From Phellopilus nigrolimitatus (lineage: Eukaryota; Basidiomycota; Agaricomycetes; Hymenochaetales; Hymenochaetaceae): 64,000 nt of DNA. The stretch lies in contig JAJOHG010000007.1 of assembly GCA_021029095.1 (NCBI GenBank), forward strand, positions 930,001 through 994,000. The letters run 5' to 3'. The position numbers were made by a program, and so were the translations under genes. Shown piece after piece: positions 22,056 through 33,696 of the stretch; the first letter of the stretch is position 1, and the number at the start of each line of letters is the position of its first letter. The notes beneath the pieces were generated by a model. That model did no database searches. It saw only the letters and a program-made list of their open reading frames with translations, and was not told the DNA's origin.

Positions 22056-25000
22056 GACTTCCAGACGATTAACAAAATCAGATGGGGTAGCGGTGAAGTT
22101 CTCATAGGGTCGGAATTTCAAGGCTTGGAAATCAATCATGCTGATGGCTCGGGGTGTAGCTGGGTGCTTTTTGTAGAAGTCATTTATCAAACCCCTTGAA
22201 CGCTTGCAATTTTCCTGTGGTTCCCAAGTATTGTTCTCATCTGTGTAGCCCTTCCACTTGACTAAAAACTCCAACTTTCCCCGCCTCTGTCTTGCGTCCA
22301 AAATTTCTTCCACCTCATAGTCCTTCTCTTCTCCAACCTCAATCGCTGGTGGTGGCAGAGCCCTTTGTCCAGGGATGCTTGCGGCGGTGTGTAGACGTAT
22401 GCGCGAAACATTGACAACTGGATGAATCTTTATGGTGGACGGGAGTCACAATTGCACAGCATTAGGCGAGATGACACGCGTGATGGGGTATGGGCCAATC
22501 CTCTTTTCTGCAAGTTTCCGCGAGGGTCGATTTATTTTAAGATTTGTTGTGTCCAGCCAAACCTTGTCCCCTACTTTGTATTTTGGAGCATCCCCTCGCC
22601 TTTGGTCCGCATACTTCTGCATCTCATCTTTTGCCTTTTCTAAAGCAGACTTCGCTTCCTCATGTATCCCCTTCATCCGATTCACAAAATCCTCCGCCGC
22701 CTCCACCTTTGAGTCCCTTCGCACCTCAAAACCCATCCGCGGATTTCGTCCATAAACAGAATAGAATGGAGAAACCTTTGTGGCCGTTTGTACTTTATTA
22801 TTGTACGCAAATTCCGCCATAGCAGTCCAGGATGGCCAGTTTTCTTGGCGATGATCGATAAACATCCTCAAATACTGCTCGATTTCTTGATTCATTCGTT
22901 CTGTTTGTCCATCTGTTTGTGGATGATACGCTGTAGACAGTTTTGTTTTGATCCCCAAAATGCCATTCAGCTCTTTCATGAATGCAGACGCAAATTGTGG
23001 ACCTCAATCTGAAATCACCGTCAATGGTAAGCCATGGATTTTCCACACATGGTCTCGGTACAACGCAGCTAAGCCTAGAGCCGATGTCTCCTCTCTTGTG
23101 TTGATCACGTGGATTTGTTTTGAAAAGCGATCGCAAACCACTAAGAGTGCATTAAAGCCCTGTGCTTCTGGTAATCCGGTCACAAAATCTACTGATATGT
23201 CCTCCCAAGGTGCAGTAGGAGTTTGATTAGGCATCAATTTTCCGGCAGGTTTTTCTGGAAATATTTTGTAGCGTGCGCATGTGTCACAGCCTTTGACATA
23301 AGTTTGAACAAACTTAGTCATTCCTGGCCACCAATAGTTTCGCGCAATTAATTCCAATGTCTTCCAGTTTCCTGGGTGTCCTGCCACTGCTGAGTCATGA
23401 TGTAGTTTGACAATTTCTCTCCTAATCTGACCATCTTTGGGGACGTACACCTTTCCTCGATAGAGAATCAGGCCCTGTTCTTCCTCCCATTCCTCGCCTC
23501 TCAACCGCCTTGTTCCCGACTTTCGCAGTTCATCCGCCGCTTTCACCACTGCTTCATCCCAATCCTTAGCCCCTCTGATCTGCGTCAATAATTCTTTTTC
23601 TGCCCCTTCTAACAGCACATGACCTTGCTGAGTCGCTTTAATTCTGAAAAATTCTGGTTTCAACAGGACTACGTCTTTGTTGTCATTCTCCACCCCCTCT
23701 TTAAGGTCCACTCGTCTCGAGAGGGCATCAGTTTTACGCATTGTTGCACCAGGTTTATGAATAATTTCAAAATCAAATCGAGAAAGGAATAAGGACCAGC
23801 GCGCTTGTCGACGGTTAAGTTTTTTGGCTTTCATGAAATATTCCAGGTTTTTATGATCGGTCCAGATTTCGAATTTATGGGTGGAGCCTTCTAGGTGATG
23901 ACGCCATGCTTCTAGCGCTCGCATGATTCCCAATAATTCTTTGTCATGCACATCATAATTTCTCTCAACATCATTCAAGGATTTAGACAAGTATGCACAA
24001 GGCCTCCATAGACCGTCATCGCATTTCATTGAAAGTACGGCTCCTGTGGCAAAGTCCGATGCGTCTGATTCAACTCGCATTTCTTTCCTTGAATCTGGAA
24101 TGACTACAACTGGTCTAGCGCAGAATCGTGCTTTTAGTTCATCAAATGCCTTTTGTTCCTTCTCTCCCCACTTCCAAGTCTTGTCTTTCTTTTTCAAGTC
24201 ATTTAAGGGTCTGGTGATCTTTGCAAAATCTTTTATGAAGCGACGATAGAAGTTTGCAAAACCCAAAAATGACTCGACGTCCTTGACTTTCTTTGGAACA
24301 GGCCAATTCTTCACTCCCTCCACTTTGTCCTCCATCATACTAACTTCACCATTCCGAATCATCATTCCCAAAAACTCCACCTCTTCTACGCCAAAGACAC
24401 ATTTTTCAGGTTTTAGGAATAGATCGTTTTCGCGAAGCCTTTTCAGGATCTCTTTTACGATGCGATCATTTTCTTCCATAGTTTCAGTAAAAACCAAAAT
24501 GTCATCAATGTAGATAACAACGACTCCTTCAATCATTAGGTCATTGAATATGTCGTTCATCATGTTTTGAAAGGTGCTTGGTGCATTACACAATCCAAAG
24601 GTCATGACTAATGGTTCATACGCTCCCCTACTTGTCGCAAAGGCCGCCTTCCACTCGTCACCCTCTTTAATTCGAACATTGTGATACCCCCAGCGCAAAT
24701 CCATTTTTGAGAAGTACTTAGCGCCTTTGAGTTTATCAATGATGTCCGATATCAAAGGAAGTGGATACGCATTCTTGACAGTACCGGAGTTTAGATACCG
24801 ATGGTCTGTAATCATCCGACGTTTTCCATCTTTTTTGTTGATAAAGAAGATGGGTGACGTCATTGGCGACTTTGATGGCCGAATATATCCTTTTGCCTCC
24901 TGTTCCTGAATAAAGCGTCCAACCTCGTCATCCTCATCCTGAGACAATGGATAAACTTTTGACTTTTTAGGCACGAAGTCAGGTTTTAGGCTTATTTCAT

Positions 25001-25904
25001 GATCCCATGGTTTTCTTGTTGGGAGCCGTTCCGACGTTTTCTGATCAAATACGTCCAGGAATTCATGAAACCTTTCTGGCACCTTGCTTTTCCAGTCTGG
25101 CGGTTCTGCCACCTTCCAATTGAGGGGTTTGGGGTCAGGATTAGAGCCATCTTTCTCGTCAACGTAACGCAGCCAGAACATCTCTTCCACAATCCTCCTA
25201 TCCAACTCATCCTCCTCATCATCATCCTCATCGGCTATCAAGCCCGGCATAGGTTTTATTGTTCGTATCCTAGCCTCCTCCTCTCGCTTTTCTCGCTTCT
25301 GCAGTGATTGACATGTTTTTGGGCATCGAGTCAGCTTTACTTCGCCTGAGCTCCAATCGATTTCTGGATTATGTCTTTTTAACCATGGGTGCCCTAAGAT
25401 GACAGTGGTTTTACCCAGGTTACAGATTTCGAAAGTTGCCTTTTCTCGATGTTCCCCATATTGCACAATCAAGTCTACTTCCTCATCTATTGATCCTCCT
25501 TGGTTCTTCGTCCCATCTACATTGTAGACCGGTATGCTTCGTTCAAGCTTACGTGTCTTTAGACGGTTTGATTTTACAAATTCGGTGTCAATGAAGAGGC
25601 CAGTAGCTCCACTATCCAGTAGCGCTTCTACATCCAATCTTTCGTTGGTGTCGCTAGTCTGCAACGTGATTCGCATCGCGACATGTCGACTGTTGACCGA
25701 TCGAATGAATTTCTTCTCTCCTTTTCCTTCCTTTTTCGATGATGAATTGGGACAAGAACATGTATTCGAATGGGGAATTAAGCACGCCCTTTTGGCGCCG
25801 AGCTCTGAACCAGTCAGAGACCCCCCTGAACCTTTACAGTCTAATATTACATCATCATTCAAAGAAGAAAATCGATTCTGAGTCACAAGCGGGAGATTGT
25901 TCAC
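22047..25904 (-). pseudogene. gypsy-1 pol (protease, RT, RNase H, integrase, chromodomain) with two nonsense codons
   Basis: Blocks in order: protease LLDSGATGLFID; RT with YIDDILVF; RNase H ESDASDFATGAVL; the integrase H2C2 finger (HHDSAVAGHPGNW...CDTCARYK); integrase core WEDISVDFVTG and VISD followed by a TGA where an Arg codon is expected (about 23003), then GPQFAS and AYHPQTDGQTER. A second TGA follows SPNAVQL near 22446, again at an expected Arg. The C-terminal chromodomain ([18 protein letters not shown], 22047-22313) would target heterochromatin. The pol frame overlaps the end of gag and is -1 to it, with no ATG, so ribosomal frameshifting was probably used. Both stops look like CGA to TGA changes. 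Confidence 0.9.
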
Positions 25905-27111
25905 TTGGACTCGGTTTGAAAACCCTGCTCCTTAGCCTTCGCTTCTAGAGCATCCTTATCCTTCTGCGCAGCAGCCTCCTGAGCGAAGTAGTCGCGCATC
26001 TGGTCATACGTCATCGCCCTGACATCGAGGCCCACTCTACAGTCCCTTGCATAATGTCCAAGACGACCGCATTTGAAACATTTCACCGGCGGCCTACGGC
26101 CCGTCCGGTCCACATCCATCGCATTAGGGTCTCTAGGCGCTCCCGTGGTCGACGTCCCTGACGCACCCGGCTGAGCCCTACCCTGTCCATAACTTTGTTG
26201 CACCGGCACCTGTGGTGGCTGGTACGTCCTCGTCTGAGTCTGGGTTTGCGACGCCTTCCCTGCATTCCCTGACTGTCCTGGAGTCACCCGCTTTTGCTCC
26301 GCTGCGCCACGACGATAGGCTTCGCTTTCCCGCCACTGCCGATCGAGTTGCTGGGCCCACTCGTACCATCCATCGACAAATGCTCCCGACCCTGGTGGGT
26401 GTTCGAACCGTTCAAGGGTTGTAGGCATTGCCGGTAATGCGTACAGACGCGCAAGTAGCTGACCATTAATTCTCTTTTGAACGCTTCAATCAATGCAGCA
26501 TCATTATAACCAGTTCGCGCAGCAAGGTCTTGGAACTTTACTATGAATGCATCCGCCGATTCTGTTCCTTGGCGTATATTCTCCAGCTTGGAGATAGCCG
26601 TAGCCTTGGGGTTGGGATCCGCGAAGCGTAATGAGAAGACATCCGCGAAGCTCTGCCATGTAGGGAAGACCGCAGGAGGGAGAGGTTGGGGTGGGTTGGC
26701 ATTTTGTTCTGCCTGGCGATTACGTGTGTTTTCCTGCAATTTGTCCAACTGCATTTGTTTCCAATCGTTCACCACCTCCCCTTGCATGTACGAAAGCGCA
26801 AACGTCACTTCACCGCCCACAGCTGGGAACGCTGCGTCGTGTGTTGCGATGTAGATTCGTACTGCAAGTAACCATCCTTCCGCCTCTTCCCTTTTTCCAT
26901 CATAGATCGGTGGTAAGGCAGTTTTAGGCATGGGGGGTCTGGGCGGTGCAGGAGGGGGAACTGGTGCAAGTACTGGCGCCTGAGGTGGGTTGGCCGCAAG
27001 GGTGGCAACATTATTGATAAGAGTGGCCAACTGTGCACCCAAGTTTACCACATCCTGCGACAGAGTCCCGATGATGTTCAGCAACTGCTGTTCCGTAAAG
27101 TTGCCTGCCAT
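25901..27111 (-). pseudogene. gypsy-1 gag with one frameshift
   Basis: The capsid-like part (27111 to about 26465, MAGNFTEQQLLNIIGTLSQD..., with FPTWQSFADVFSLRFADPNP) and the nucleocapsid part (26428-25901, with CFKCGRLGHYARDC) are in different frames. They join smoothly if one base is lost or gained near 26465 (AGAGAATTAATGG). The zinc knuckle C-x2-C-x4-H-x4-C is intact. The gag stop overlaps the first codon of the pol frame by two bases (25901-25904). Confidence 0.88.
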
Positions 27112-27749
27112 GTCTGGGAAAACTAACTAGCAACGAGATATGTTTCGGTATATAATTCTACTAACTACGGCGCCGCCAGGCACACACGCTTCAGCAATTG
27201 CACGAGAGGGCTATGACGTGGTGTTCGCCTGTCCCTTACTACTCGTGGGGTATTGTTCCCAATAGCTCGGCTTAAGCCTATGCTACCAAAAGTTCACCAA
27301 GCGCGTGGGGTGCGATTTAATAAGGCAGGGAGTAGAAAGTGGATACGCGGCGAGTCGGTAGTGGAACCTGACACTCTGATTTCCGCGTATGTGGGAGTAT
27401 GGGGTTTCCTATCGAAAAGCCGCGCGTCGATCAAAGGATCAACGACGGTAAGGACGAAGTCGCGGGAACCGAAGGTGAGGTCGTTCTTGATAGTGTTGGC
27501 GTTGAAGGTAGAAGATGGAGAGTCGATGTGTGTGTCGAAAGTGCTGTTCAGGTCGGAGGTGATGTCCTCGAGGTCGAAGGTCGTACCGTTCTGAACGCAC
27601 GCGTCGGGTGTGAGGTGAAATGGTGAAGTGATGAAAACAGGCCGCCGCAACGTGTCGCGACGACAAGGCAAGAGTTTATAGAGGTGAGGGCGAGTTTAGA
27701 GATGAGAGAGATAACTGGAGAATGCGCGACGAGGTGAATCGAGTTCTAC
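27112..27749 (-). other. gypsy-1 5' leader
   Basis: About 640 bp between the 5' LTR edge and gag. Short open frames only. This is where the primer-binding and packaging sites would lie; I could not identify a tRNA-complementary site. Confidence 0.5.
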
Positions 27750-27915
27750 TGTTAGAGCACACCACAAACACAAAGGCTGAGGCGCAGACTCCAAAGCACA
27801 AGACGACGAGAAAGAGAATGTAGAGCTGACTTAGTAGGGATCACACTTTGGGGTGGATATTCTAAGAGAACTCGATTGAGTCTCCCAGTCATGTATTGCC
27901 TCCTTATATACCTTA
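27750..27915 (-). repeat. gypsy-1 5' LTR, truncated
   Basis: Matches the first 165 bp of 21640-22035, then breaks at CCTTA (27911-27915), where the gypsy-2 LTR begins. The other about 230 bp of this LTR are not found on the far side of gypsy-2. Confidence 0.88.
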
Positions 27916-28449
27916 TGTTACGGAGTAACAGGGTCTTGCCTAATGGAGCGAGGAGCGTGACTGTGGACAGTGACGTGACGAGTGACGTGAGGCTTGACTG
28001 TGACAAGGCGACGGTGACTATGGCAAGACTGTGAAGCGCAGGGCGCAGGACTATGAAGAGCAAGGCGATGAATAGCAAGACTATGCTAGCTACTGAACAA
28101 GGAGGTCAAGCTGGGGCTTAAGGTCCCAGCGATGTACCTATATATACTGTGAGGCTGACTATGATGTCAGCGGAGCTATGGAGTCATGTGCAGCATGACA
28201 TGAGGGGAACGTGAGGGAAAGGCCCGTAAGGGGTGTGTACAGTGGAGCGTGGAACGAGGCAGTGGAGCGTGGAGTGTGGAACGCCCAGGAGGGGCGCGTA
28301 CAATGAGGAAGGGGTCAGGCCATGAACTAAGGGAAAGATAATGGAAAGGTGAAGGGCCTGACTAAGCAAGGAAGGGAATGATGTAAGGGGGTCGTGAGGT
28401 AAGCAAGGTAAGTTCTAACATCGTGAGGTAAGCAAGGTAAGTTCTAACA
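27916..28449 (-). repeat. gypsy-2 3' LTR with a 29-bp tandem duplication
   Basis: 534 bp, TGTTACGG...TTCTAACA. The last unit (TCGTGAGGTAAGCAAGG..., 29 bp) is present twice at 28392-28449; the other LTR has it once. The LTR is rich in GTGAC words. Confidence 0.9.
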
Positions 28450-28467
28450 TTACCCCCTCTTTAAGGC
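28450..28467 (-). other. gypsy-2 polypurine tract
   Basis: The complement reads CTTAAAGAGGGGGTAA immediately before the 3' LTR, nearly the same as the gypsy-1 tract. Confidence 0.7.
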
Positions 28468-28854
28468 CGACAGTTCGCCGAAACTGTCAAAGAAAACAAA
28501 GGAAAGGCGAAAAGAAAACGCGATAAGGCGAAATAAACGCCAATAAGCAGTTACAATGCGCGTGAAGGAAGTCAAAACTGAAAAGTAAAAGAGAAAACTC
28601 AACAAGAAAAAGCAGAACGAGACGAGACATGACCGTGCCGGATTCCGAAAGTCTCCAGCCGTGAAGGTTTCTCAGCATCACCAACAAGCAGAAGGTTTCG
28701 AGCGAGCCTACAACTTCAAGAAGGGTTTAACGAAAGCAATAAAGCTCACCCAAAACGTTGGACCAGGTTTGTCAGCGTCACCTGAAAGCAGAGGGTTTCA
28801 CGAATCTGTTCCCACAACGACCTCTAGTTTAACGTCATTGCGGACGTTCCGCCC

Positions 28855-29400
28855 CTAATAATGACGGTTCGTGTGCGGGCAGTTGGTCGAAGAGTGTCCG
28901 GGGGCGAGTCTGTCGCACCATCCACATTGGTAGCGAATACAATCCTGTTGCCGATGTCCGTCTTGGCCGCATGTGAAGCACCTGATGACCCGAGGCGAGA
29001 ATTGTGTCCGAACTCGAAGCGGAGTTGCCGTGGAGTTCTCAGGGGAATTGCGCCGGTTGAGGTGTCCTTGGATCTCCTGAGGCGACATCTGAGAGAACGG
29101 GACATCACCCATCATGGACTGTGTGAAGGGATTGACTGCGCGCCGGAAGGGGCGAGCCGTGGGTGGAGTGACCGGTGGTGATGTTCCGGCAATGAATTCA
29201 TCGGGGGGTGACGGAGACGGTGACGGTGCAGCAGGAGGTGGCGGAGTCGACGGTGGAGGGACCGGAAGTCCAGGCGGAGGCGAAGTGAGATCAATGGCAC
29301 CTGTGACTTCATCGATGGGAAAGCGGTCGTTCGAGGGTCGATAGTCGTCCAGGATAGCGAGTACACCAGCATCGAGGGCTCCTTCGTGCTTGGCGGGGTG
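28855..29400 (-). CDS. gypsy-2 C-terminal Pro-rich, zinc-knuckle segment
   Basis: An open frame of about 180 residues: EGALDAGVLAILDDYRPSND, a Pro-rich linker, MSPQEIQGHLNRRN, then CFTCGQDGHRQQDC followed by CGWCDRLAPGHSSTNC, a double Cys/His knuckle. It has no ATG of its own at the joint and is abutted at about 29398 to the RNase H region by the integrase deletion. In intact relatives this type of segment lies between integrase and the 3' LTR, as I recall. Nucleic-acid binding is likely. The 28468-28854 stretch shows no gene. Confidence 0.55.
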   Translation of the reverse strand, partial: HPAKHEGALDAGVLAILDDYRPSNDRFPIDEVTGAIDLTSPPPGLPVPPPSTPPPPAAPSPSPSPPDEFIAGTSPPVTPPTARPFRRAVNPFTQSMMGDVPFSQMSPQEIQGHLNRRNSPENSTATPLRVRTQFSPRVIRCFTCGQDGHRQQDCIRYQCGWCDRLAPGHSSTNCPHTNRHY

Positions 29401-31186
29401 AGAGACGGCGGGCCGCACGGAAATAGGTAAGGTTCTTGTGGTCGCACCAGATGGTTATCTTATGGGGTGCACCCAATAGATAGTGTCGCCAGGCCTCAAG
29501 TCCGCGGATAATCGCCAAGAGTTCTCGATCATAAATCTCATAGCGTCGTTGGGTGTCATCGAACTGTTTCGAGATGAACCCACAGGGATGGGGTTCGCCG
29601 TTCGAGTCGAGTTGTTTAAGAGTACCAGCCGATGCTACACCAGAGGCATCGGTCTCCAGGATGAATGGTCGAGTTTTGTCAGGCATCTGGAGAATGGGTT
29701 TCTCCAGAAATTTGCCTTTGAGCCGTTGAAACGCGTTTTCGTGTACATCTGACCATTCCCAGGTGGTTTTCTCCCTTTTTAGTACGTCCAATGGTGCTGC
29801 AATTTCTGCATAATGGTCGATGAATTGGCGATAGAAGTTGCAGAACCCTAGGAAGGAGTGGACTTGGGTTTTGTTCGTCGGTGTGGGCCATTGCGAGATA
29901 CCAGCCAGTTTGACAGGGTCCATGGAAACTGAGTTTTCCGAAATGATAAGTCCAAGATATTCTACCTGTGTGGCTTCGAAAACACATTTCTCCGGTTTGA
30001 AATATAAGTCGGCGTCTTGACCAATGGCGAGGACTTTGCGGGTGCGTTCACGAAGTGTAGGAATGTCTGAGGCCATGATAAAAATGTCGTCCATGTAAAT
30101 GAGGACCCATCCTTCCAGCAGAACGGTTCGGAAGGTGTCATCCATGAATGCTTGAAAGGTCGCCGGTGAATTGCAAAGTCCAAAAAACATTACCATAGGT
30201 TCAAAGAGTCCTCGATTTGTTTTGAATGCCGCCTTCCATTGGTCGCCGTCTTTGATCCGAATATTATTGTATCCCCATCGTACATCCAGTTTGGTGAAGT
30301 ATTTTGCGCCCTGGATTTTGTCCAATAGTTCGGATACAAGGGGAATCGGATAAGCGTTTTTGACGGTTCCTTCGTTGAGTTTGCGATAGTCCTGACATCC
30401 GCGCAATTTTCCGTCCTTTTTCCCGACGAAGAAGAAAGGTGAGGCCATGGGGGAAGAAGATTTGCGAATATAGCCTTTCTTTAAGTTATCGTCAAGGAAA
30501 TTGTCCAGAGCCTTTTGTTCTGCAGGTGCCATAGGATAGACTTTACAGTCTTTAGGTTGGAAATCAGGTTTTAGGATGATGGCGTGGTCATAGGTCCGTA
30601 CTGGGGGAAATCGTTCGGATGCTTTCTGTTCGAAAACCTTCAAGAACTGGTGGTAGTGTGCAGGTACGATTTCTTCAAGGGGTTTCTGTTCTTTGGCAGC
30701 GTTGGCACGTTGGGCAAGGTCCATAGCGGTGTTTACTTTTGCGCGAATGTTGAGGGTGATTTTTGCAACAAAAGATCGCTCCTCGGGTGAAGCGTAGGAT
30801 TCGCATCGGGCAAAAGATAAGGATCGTGGATTTTGTTTAGGAATGTCCAAAGTGCGTTTCTCCCAATCGATTTTGGGGTTAATGCGACGGAGCCAGGGAA
30901 GACCCAAGATAGCGGTTTCTCTTCCGAGGGAGGTAACGAGGAAGTAGACTGGGATGAGTTCTTCGCCAATTGTGATGAATCGCCAGGCAAAACGACTGAT
31001 TTCTCCTTCGGAGTTAGGGGTTCCGTCAACATTGAGGACTTGAATAGGTCGACGCAGAGGTTTAGTAGGGATTTGGTGTATGTCCACGAAGGTGGAGTCG
31101 AGGAATTGTCCTTCTGCGCCGGAGTCTATGAGGGCTGTGGTTTCGACGATTTCTTTTCTCGAGTGGATGCCAATGGGAATTTTCAT
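29395..31186 (-). pseudogene. gypsy-2 pol, truncated: protease, RT, partial RNase H
   Basis: Protease LIDSGAEGQFLD, RT with YMDDIFIM, connection LGFCNFYRQFIDHYAE, RNase H ETDASGVASAGTL and IWCDHKNLTYFRAARRLSPR. The frame then breaks at about 29398 into an unrelated reading. No integrase zinc finger, catalytic core or chromodomain follows, so roughly 1.5 kb is missing and the element could not integrate on its own. The RT frame is otherwise open and may be recently functional. Confidence 0.9.
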
Positions 31187-31266
31187 GGAATTGTGGGCAT
31201 GTTCGGCTATGATTACAGGAGAAATCGAAATACTAGGCAGTGCAGACGTCGATGCTGGCTGCCTTC

Positions 31267-32316
31267 TTAAAAACCCTCGAGGTCCAGGTTGTCGAAGGCG
31301 GCTTTGCGCTCTTCTTCCGAGAGGCCAGCCAGAATGGCACGAATGCGAGTTGAAGGGGGTTCTTTAGCAGGTGTCGAGGATTCGGCATGCTGGGCAGGCG
31401 CTTCTGTGGCTGGGGTGCTGCGGATGCTGCGCCTCGGGGGGTCGCGATGGAACATGATCTTGTAGTTGCTGCCAGCCCTTGTGGTCCGATTGTCAAAGGC
31501 GAATCGTCGACTGTTGGGAGTGTCGAATTTCTGACGGCATTCGCGCGCCAGATGTCCCTTCTTTCCGCAATAGAAGCAGAGTCCATCTGTCTTGCGACGA
31601 TCTCTTTCCTCCTTAGAGACTCGTCCAATTTCCATGGCATTGGGATCGGTTTGCTTTCCAGAAGATGACTTCCCAGGCTGCGCCGCTGGAGCTACGTTGG
31701 AAGTCTTCAGGGTCGGTCTTCTTCGTCAAGTTGTTGCCAGGGCTGGTACCAAAGCCCCAGATCAACGCTTGTTGCGCTGCTTGAGTTCGGCTTGGCGTCG
31801 TAGGTTCTGTTGGGCTTTGCTGGCTTCGGTGTACCATCCTTCAAGTGTAGTAGGCTCGCCTCGATTGTAGATCTTGTCTGCGATGCTAGATTTGAGACCT
31901 CGGCAGAAGTACTCGATGAGGGGTTCCTCTTGGGTGAACCCGGCTTGGAGGGCGAGACTCTTGAATGTAGCGATGAAGCCGTCGACATCGTCGTCCTGTT
32001 TGCAATTGGCGATTGCAAATGACGCATCCTGTTTGGCATTGACAGGGAGGAACTGGGCGTCAAAGGCTTTGGCGAAGTCTGCCCAGGTTCCATATTCTGC
32101 CGTGTCCGTGTATGTCTTGTACTTGTTGCTGGCGAAAGTGGCAGCTGAACCGGTCTTCATGAATGAAAGGACGAATGTGATCTTGTGCAGATCGGTTTTG
32201 TAGATGTCCTTGTTGCCTCGTAGATAGGCCTGGCAGGCATCCCAAAAGTATTGGGCATTGCTGCGCTTGCCATCAAAGTCGGGGGGCTTGGCGAATGCAA
32301 TTTCTTTGGTGCTCAT
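31267..32316 (-). pseudogene. gypsy-2 gag with a frameshift
   Basis: The likely start is MSTKEIAFAKPPDFDGK (32316). A retrotransposon gag domain (TWADFAKAFDAQFLPVNAKQ) ends at an in-frame stop at 31762. The nucleocapsid part resumes in another frame (SGKQTDPNAMEIGRVSKEER) with the zinc knuckle CFYCGKKGHLAREC and ends at 31267. An indel and a stop lie at about 31700-31765. The frame upstream of 32316 is open into the hAT insertion and continues on its far side. Confidence 0.8.
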
Positions 32317-32745
32317 GGTGGGACTTGGCGTGATGGTTGGTACTGTGGTCTGTGGTGGAGTGTTTGGCCGAGTAGGAACGTGAGGCGGTGCAATGGAATT
32401 GTCGTCAAGCAATGTTTGAGATAACGATCGAGTGATTAAGTCAACAGGGTCGATAGGCTGTGGTGGGGTTGGTATTTCAATATAGGGCATACCACGAGTC
32501 TTTAGAACCCGTGGGTACCCATGACCCGACCTGGACTACAGATCCGCATTCACGGATCACCCGTACACGGGTGATCCGTGGGAAACATATTTTTGCGGGT
32601 CCGGGTTGAGATTTTGTGATTTTTCAATACCTGCGGGTAGTTCATGCGGGTATTTAGACCTTAGAGTATTTTATTGTTCAAAACAACATACTGCACAGAG
32701 CGCAGATCCAAATTCATTTGACATTGAGACGAAGCTACAGGTACT

Positions 32746-33280
32746 CTAGTTTATATACAGTTCCTCGAGTAACTCTGGCATGTCATCGGAGTCGGAGTCA
32801 TCACCGGAAATGCTATTGACAGTGTTCCCAGCCTCCTCACTTGCCTGCGCAATAGCGGCTGCCATTACGGAGGTAGATAGAACATATATAATAAACGTAG
32901 ATCCCTAATATAATTGATTAATTTTATTAATAATTTATAGAAAAGAAAGAGAAACATACCGGAGCCTTCCGCGACTTCGCGACGATTGGCGGACTTGAGG
33001 ATCCGAAATGAAATTTAAGGAGATTGTCGATTCCGTGAACGACACAAGTATTGCTGAACTGTCCAGTGGGAGCGGGAAGAACTTGCGCAAGACGGCGGGG
33101 AAGATTGAGGTCACGAGTGACATCCGAGTTGGCGAAGTTGGTGTCAAAAAGGATAGAATGGCAGTCGCGAAGCGTGTCGTCTCCAAGAAGATAGTACGTT
33201 AGTGTCGAGCAAGGTGCGAGGGTGCTTTCCAAGACGATAAGCTAGATGGTAGTCTATTCAGGACAAGAATGCACGAAATA

Positions 33281-33312
<32 letters not shown>

Positions 33313-33696
33313 AAAGAGACTCACCAAGCCGCTAAAAGACTCCAGCCCGACCTCCCCGACGTTCGCGAACACCTCTCGTGGACGAAGGCCGGGGTGGATG
33401 TGAGTTTGAGCCGTTAGCGCCGAATCCGTTGTATACCCCGCAGTTGCTGTGCTGATGCTGTCCACGCTGATCGGAAGATGTGCAGAAGTGAAGCCGGCGA
33501 TCGCGAAGGCCGCCCGAAGCACGCAAGAAGCGTCTTCGAGGGCCGATCGTGCTGCGTCGATGCTCACTGTGGCAGTGGCGAGCGTGCCGTGGGTTGAACG
33601 AAGAGCGAGTCGTGCTGAGAGGACAGCAGAGCGGGTCGCATGGAGCGTGTTGGTCGCGTCGAGCAAGGCTTCAAGGACCTCGGAGTACGTAGACAT
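32746..33696 (-). CDS. unknown three-exon gene inside the hAT element, opposite strand to transposase
   Basis: Exons 33696-33325, 33241-32960 and 32904-32746 join with three-base phase to 813 bp (270 aa). Donors are GTGAGT and GTATGT; acceptors are CTAG and TTAG. The N-terminal third is Ala/Leu/Ser-rich and probably helical (LHATRSAVLSARLALRST). The middle has LLGDDTLRDCHSILFDTNFA and APTGQFSNTCVVHGIDNLLK. The C-terminus is acidic (DDSDSDDMPELLEELYIN). I recognise no family. It is divergently arranged with the transposase, whose start is 1,153 bp away. A CTTT/GAAA microsatellite sits in intron 1. A plus-strand frame overlaps exon 1, so transcript evidence is needed, but three clean phase-0 splices over an open 813-bp frame argue for a real gene. 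Confidence 0.55.
33280..33316 (+). repeat. (GAAA)n microsatellite
   Basis: About nine tandem GAAA units, lying in the first intron of the hAT-internal minus-strand gene. Confidence 0.9.

Larger units (their letters stand above)
21640..27915 (-). mobile_element. gypsy-1: decayed chromodomain Ty3/gypsy LTR retrotransposon
   Basis: Transcribed on the minus strand. The 3' LTR is 21640-22035 (TGTTAGAG...ATAACA). The 5' LTR starts at 27750 but only 166 bp remain before gypsy-2 takes over at 27916. The order is LTR, gag, zinc knuckle, protease, RT, RNase H, integrase, chromodomain, LTR, the layout of fungal chromoviruses. The left flank CTTAG could be a 5-bp target duplication, but its partner is lost with the end of the 5' LTR. 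Confidence 0.93.
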
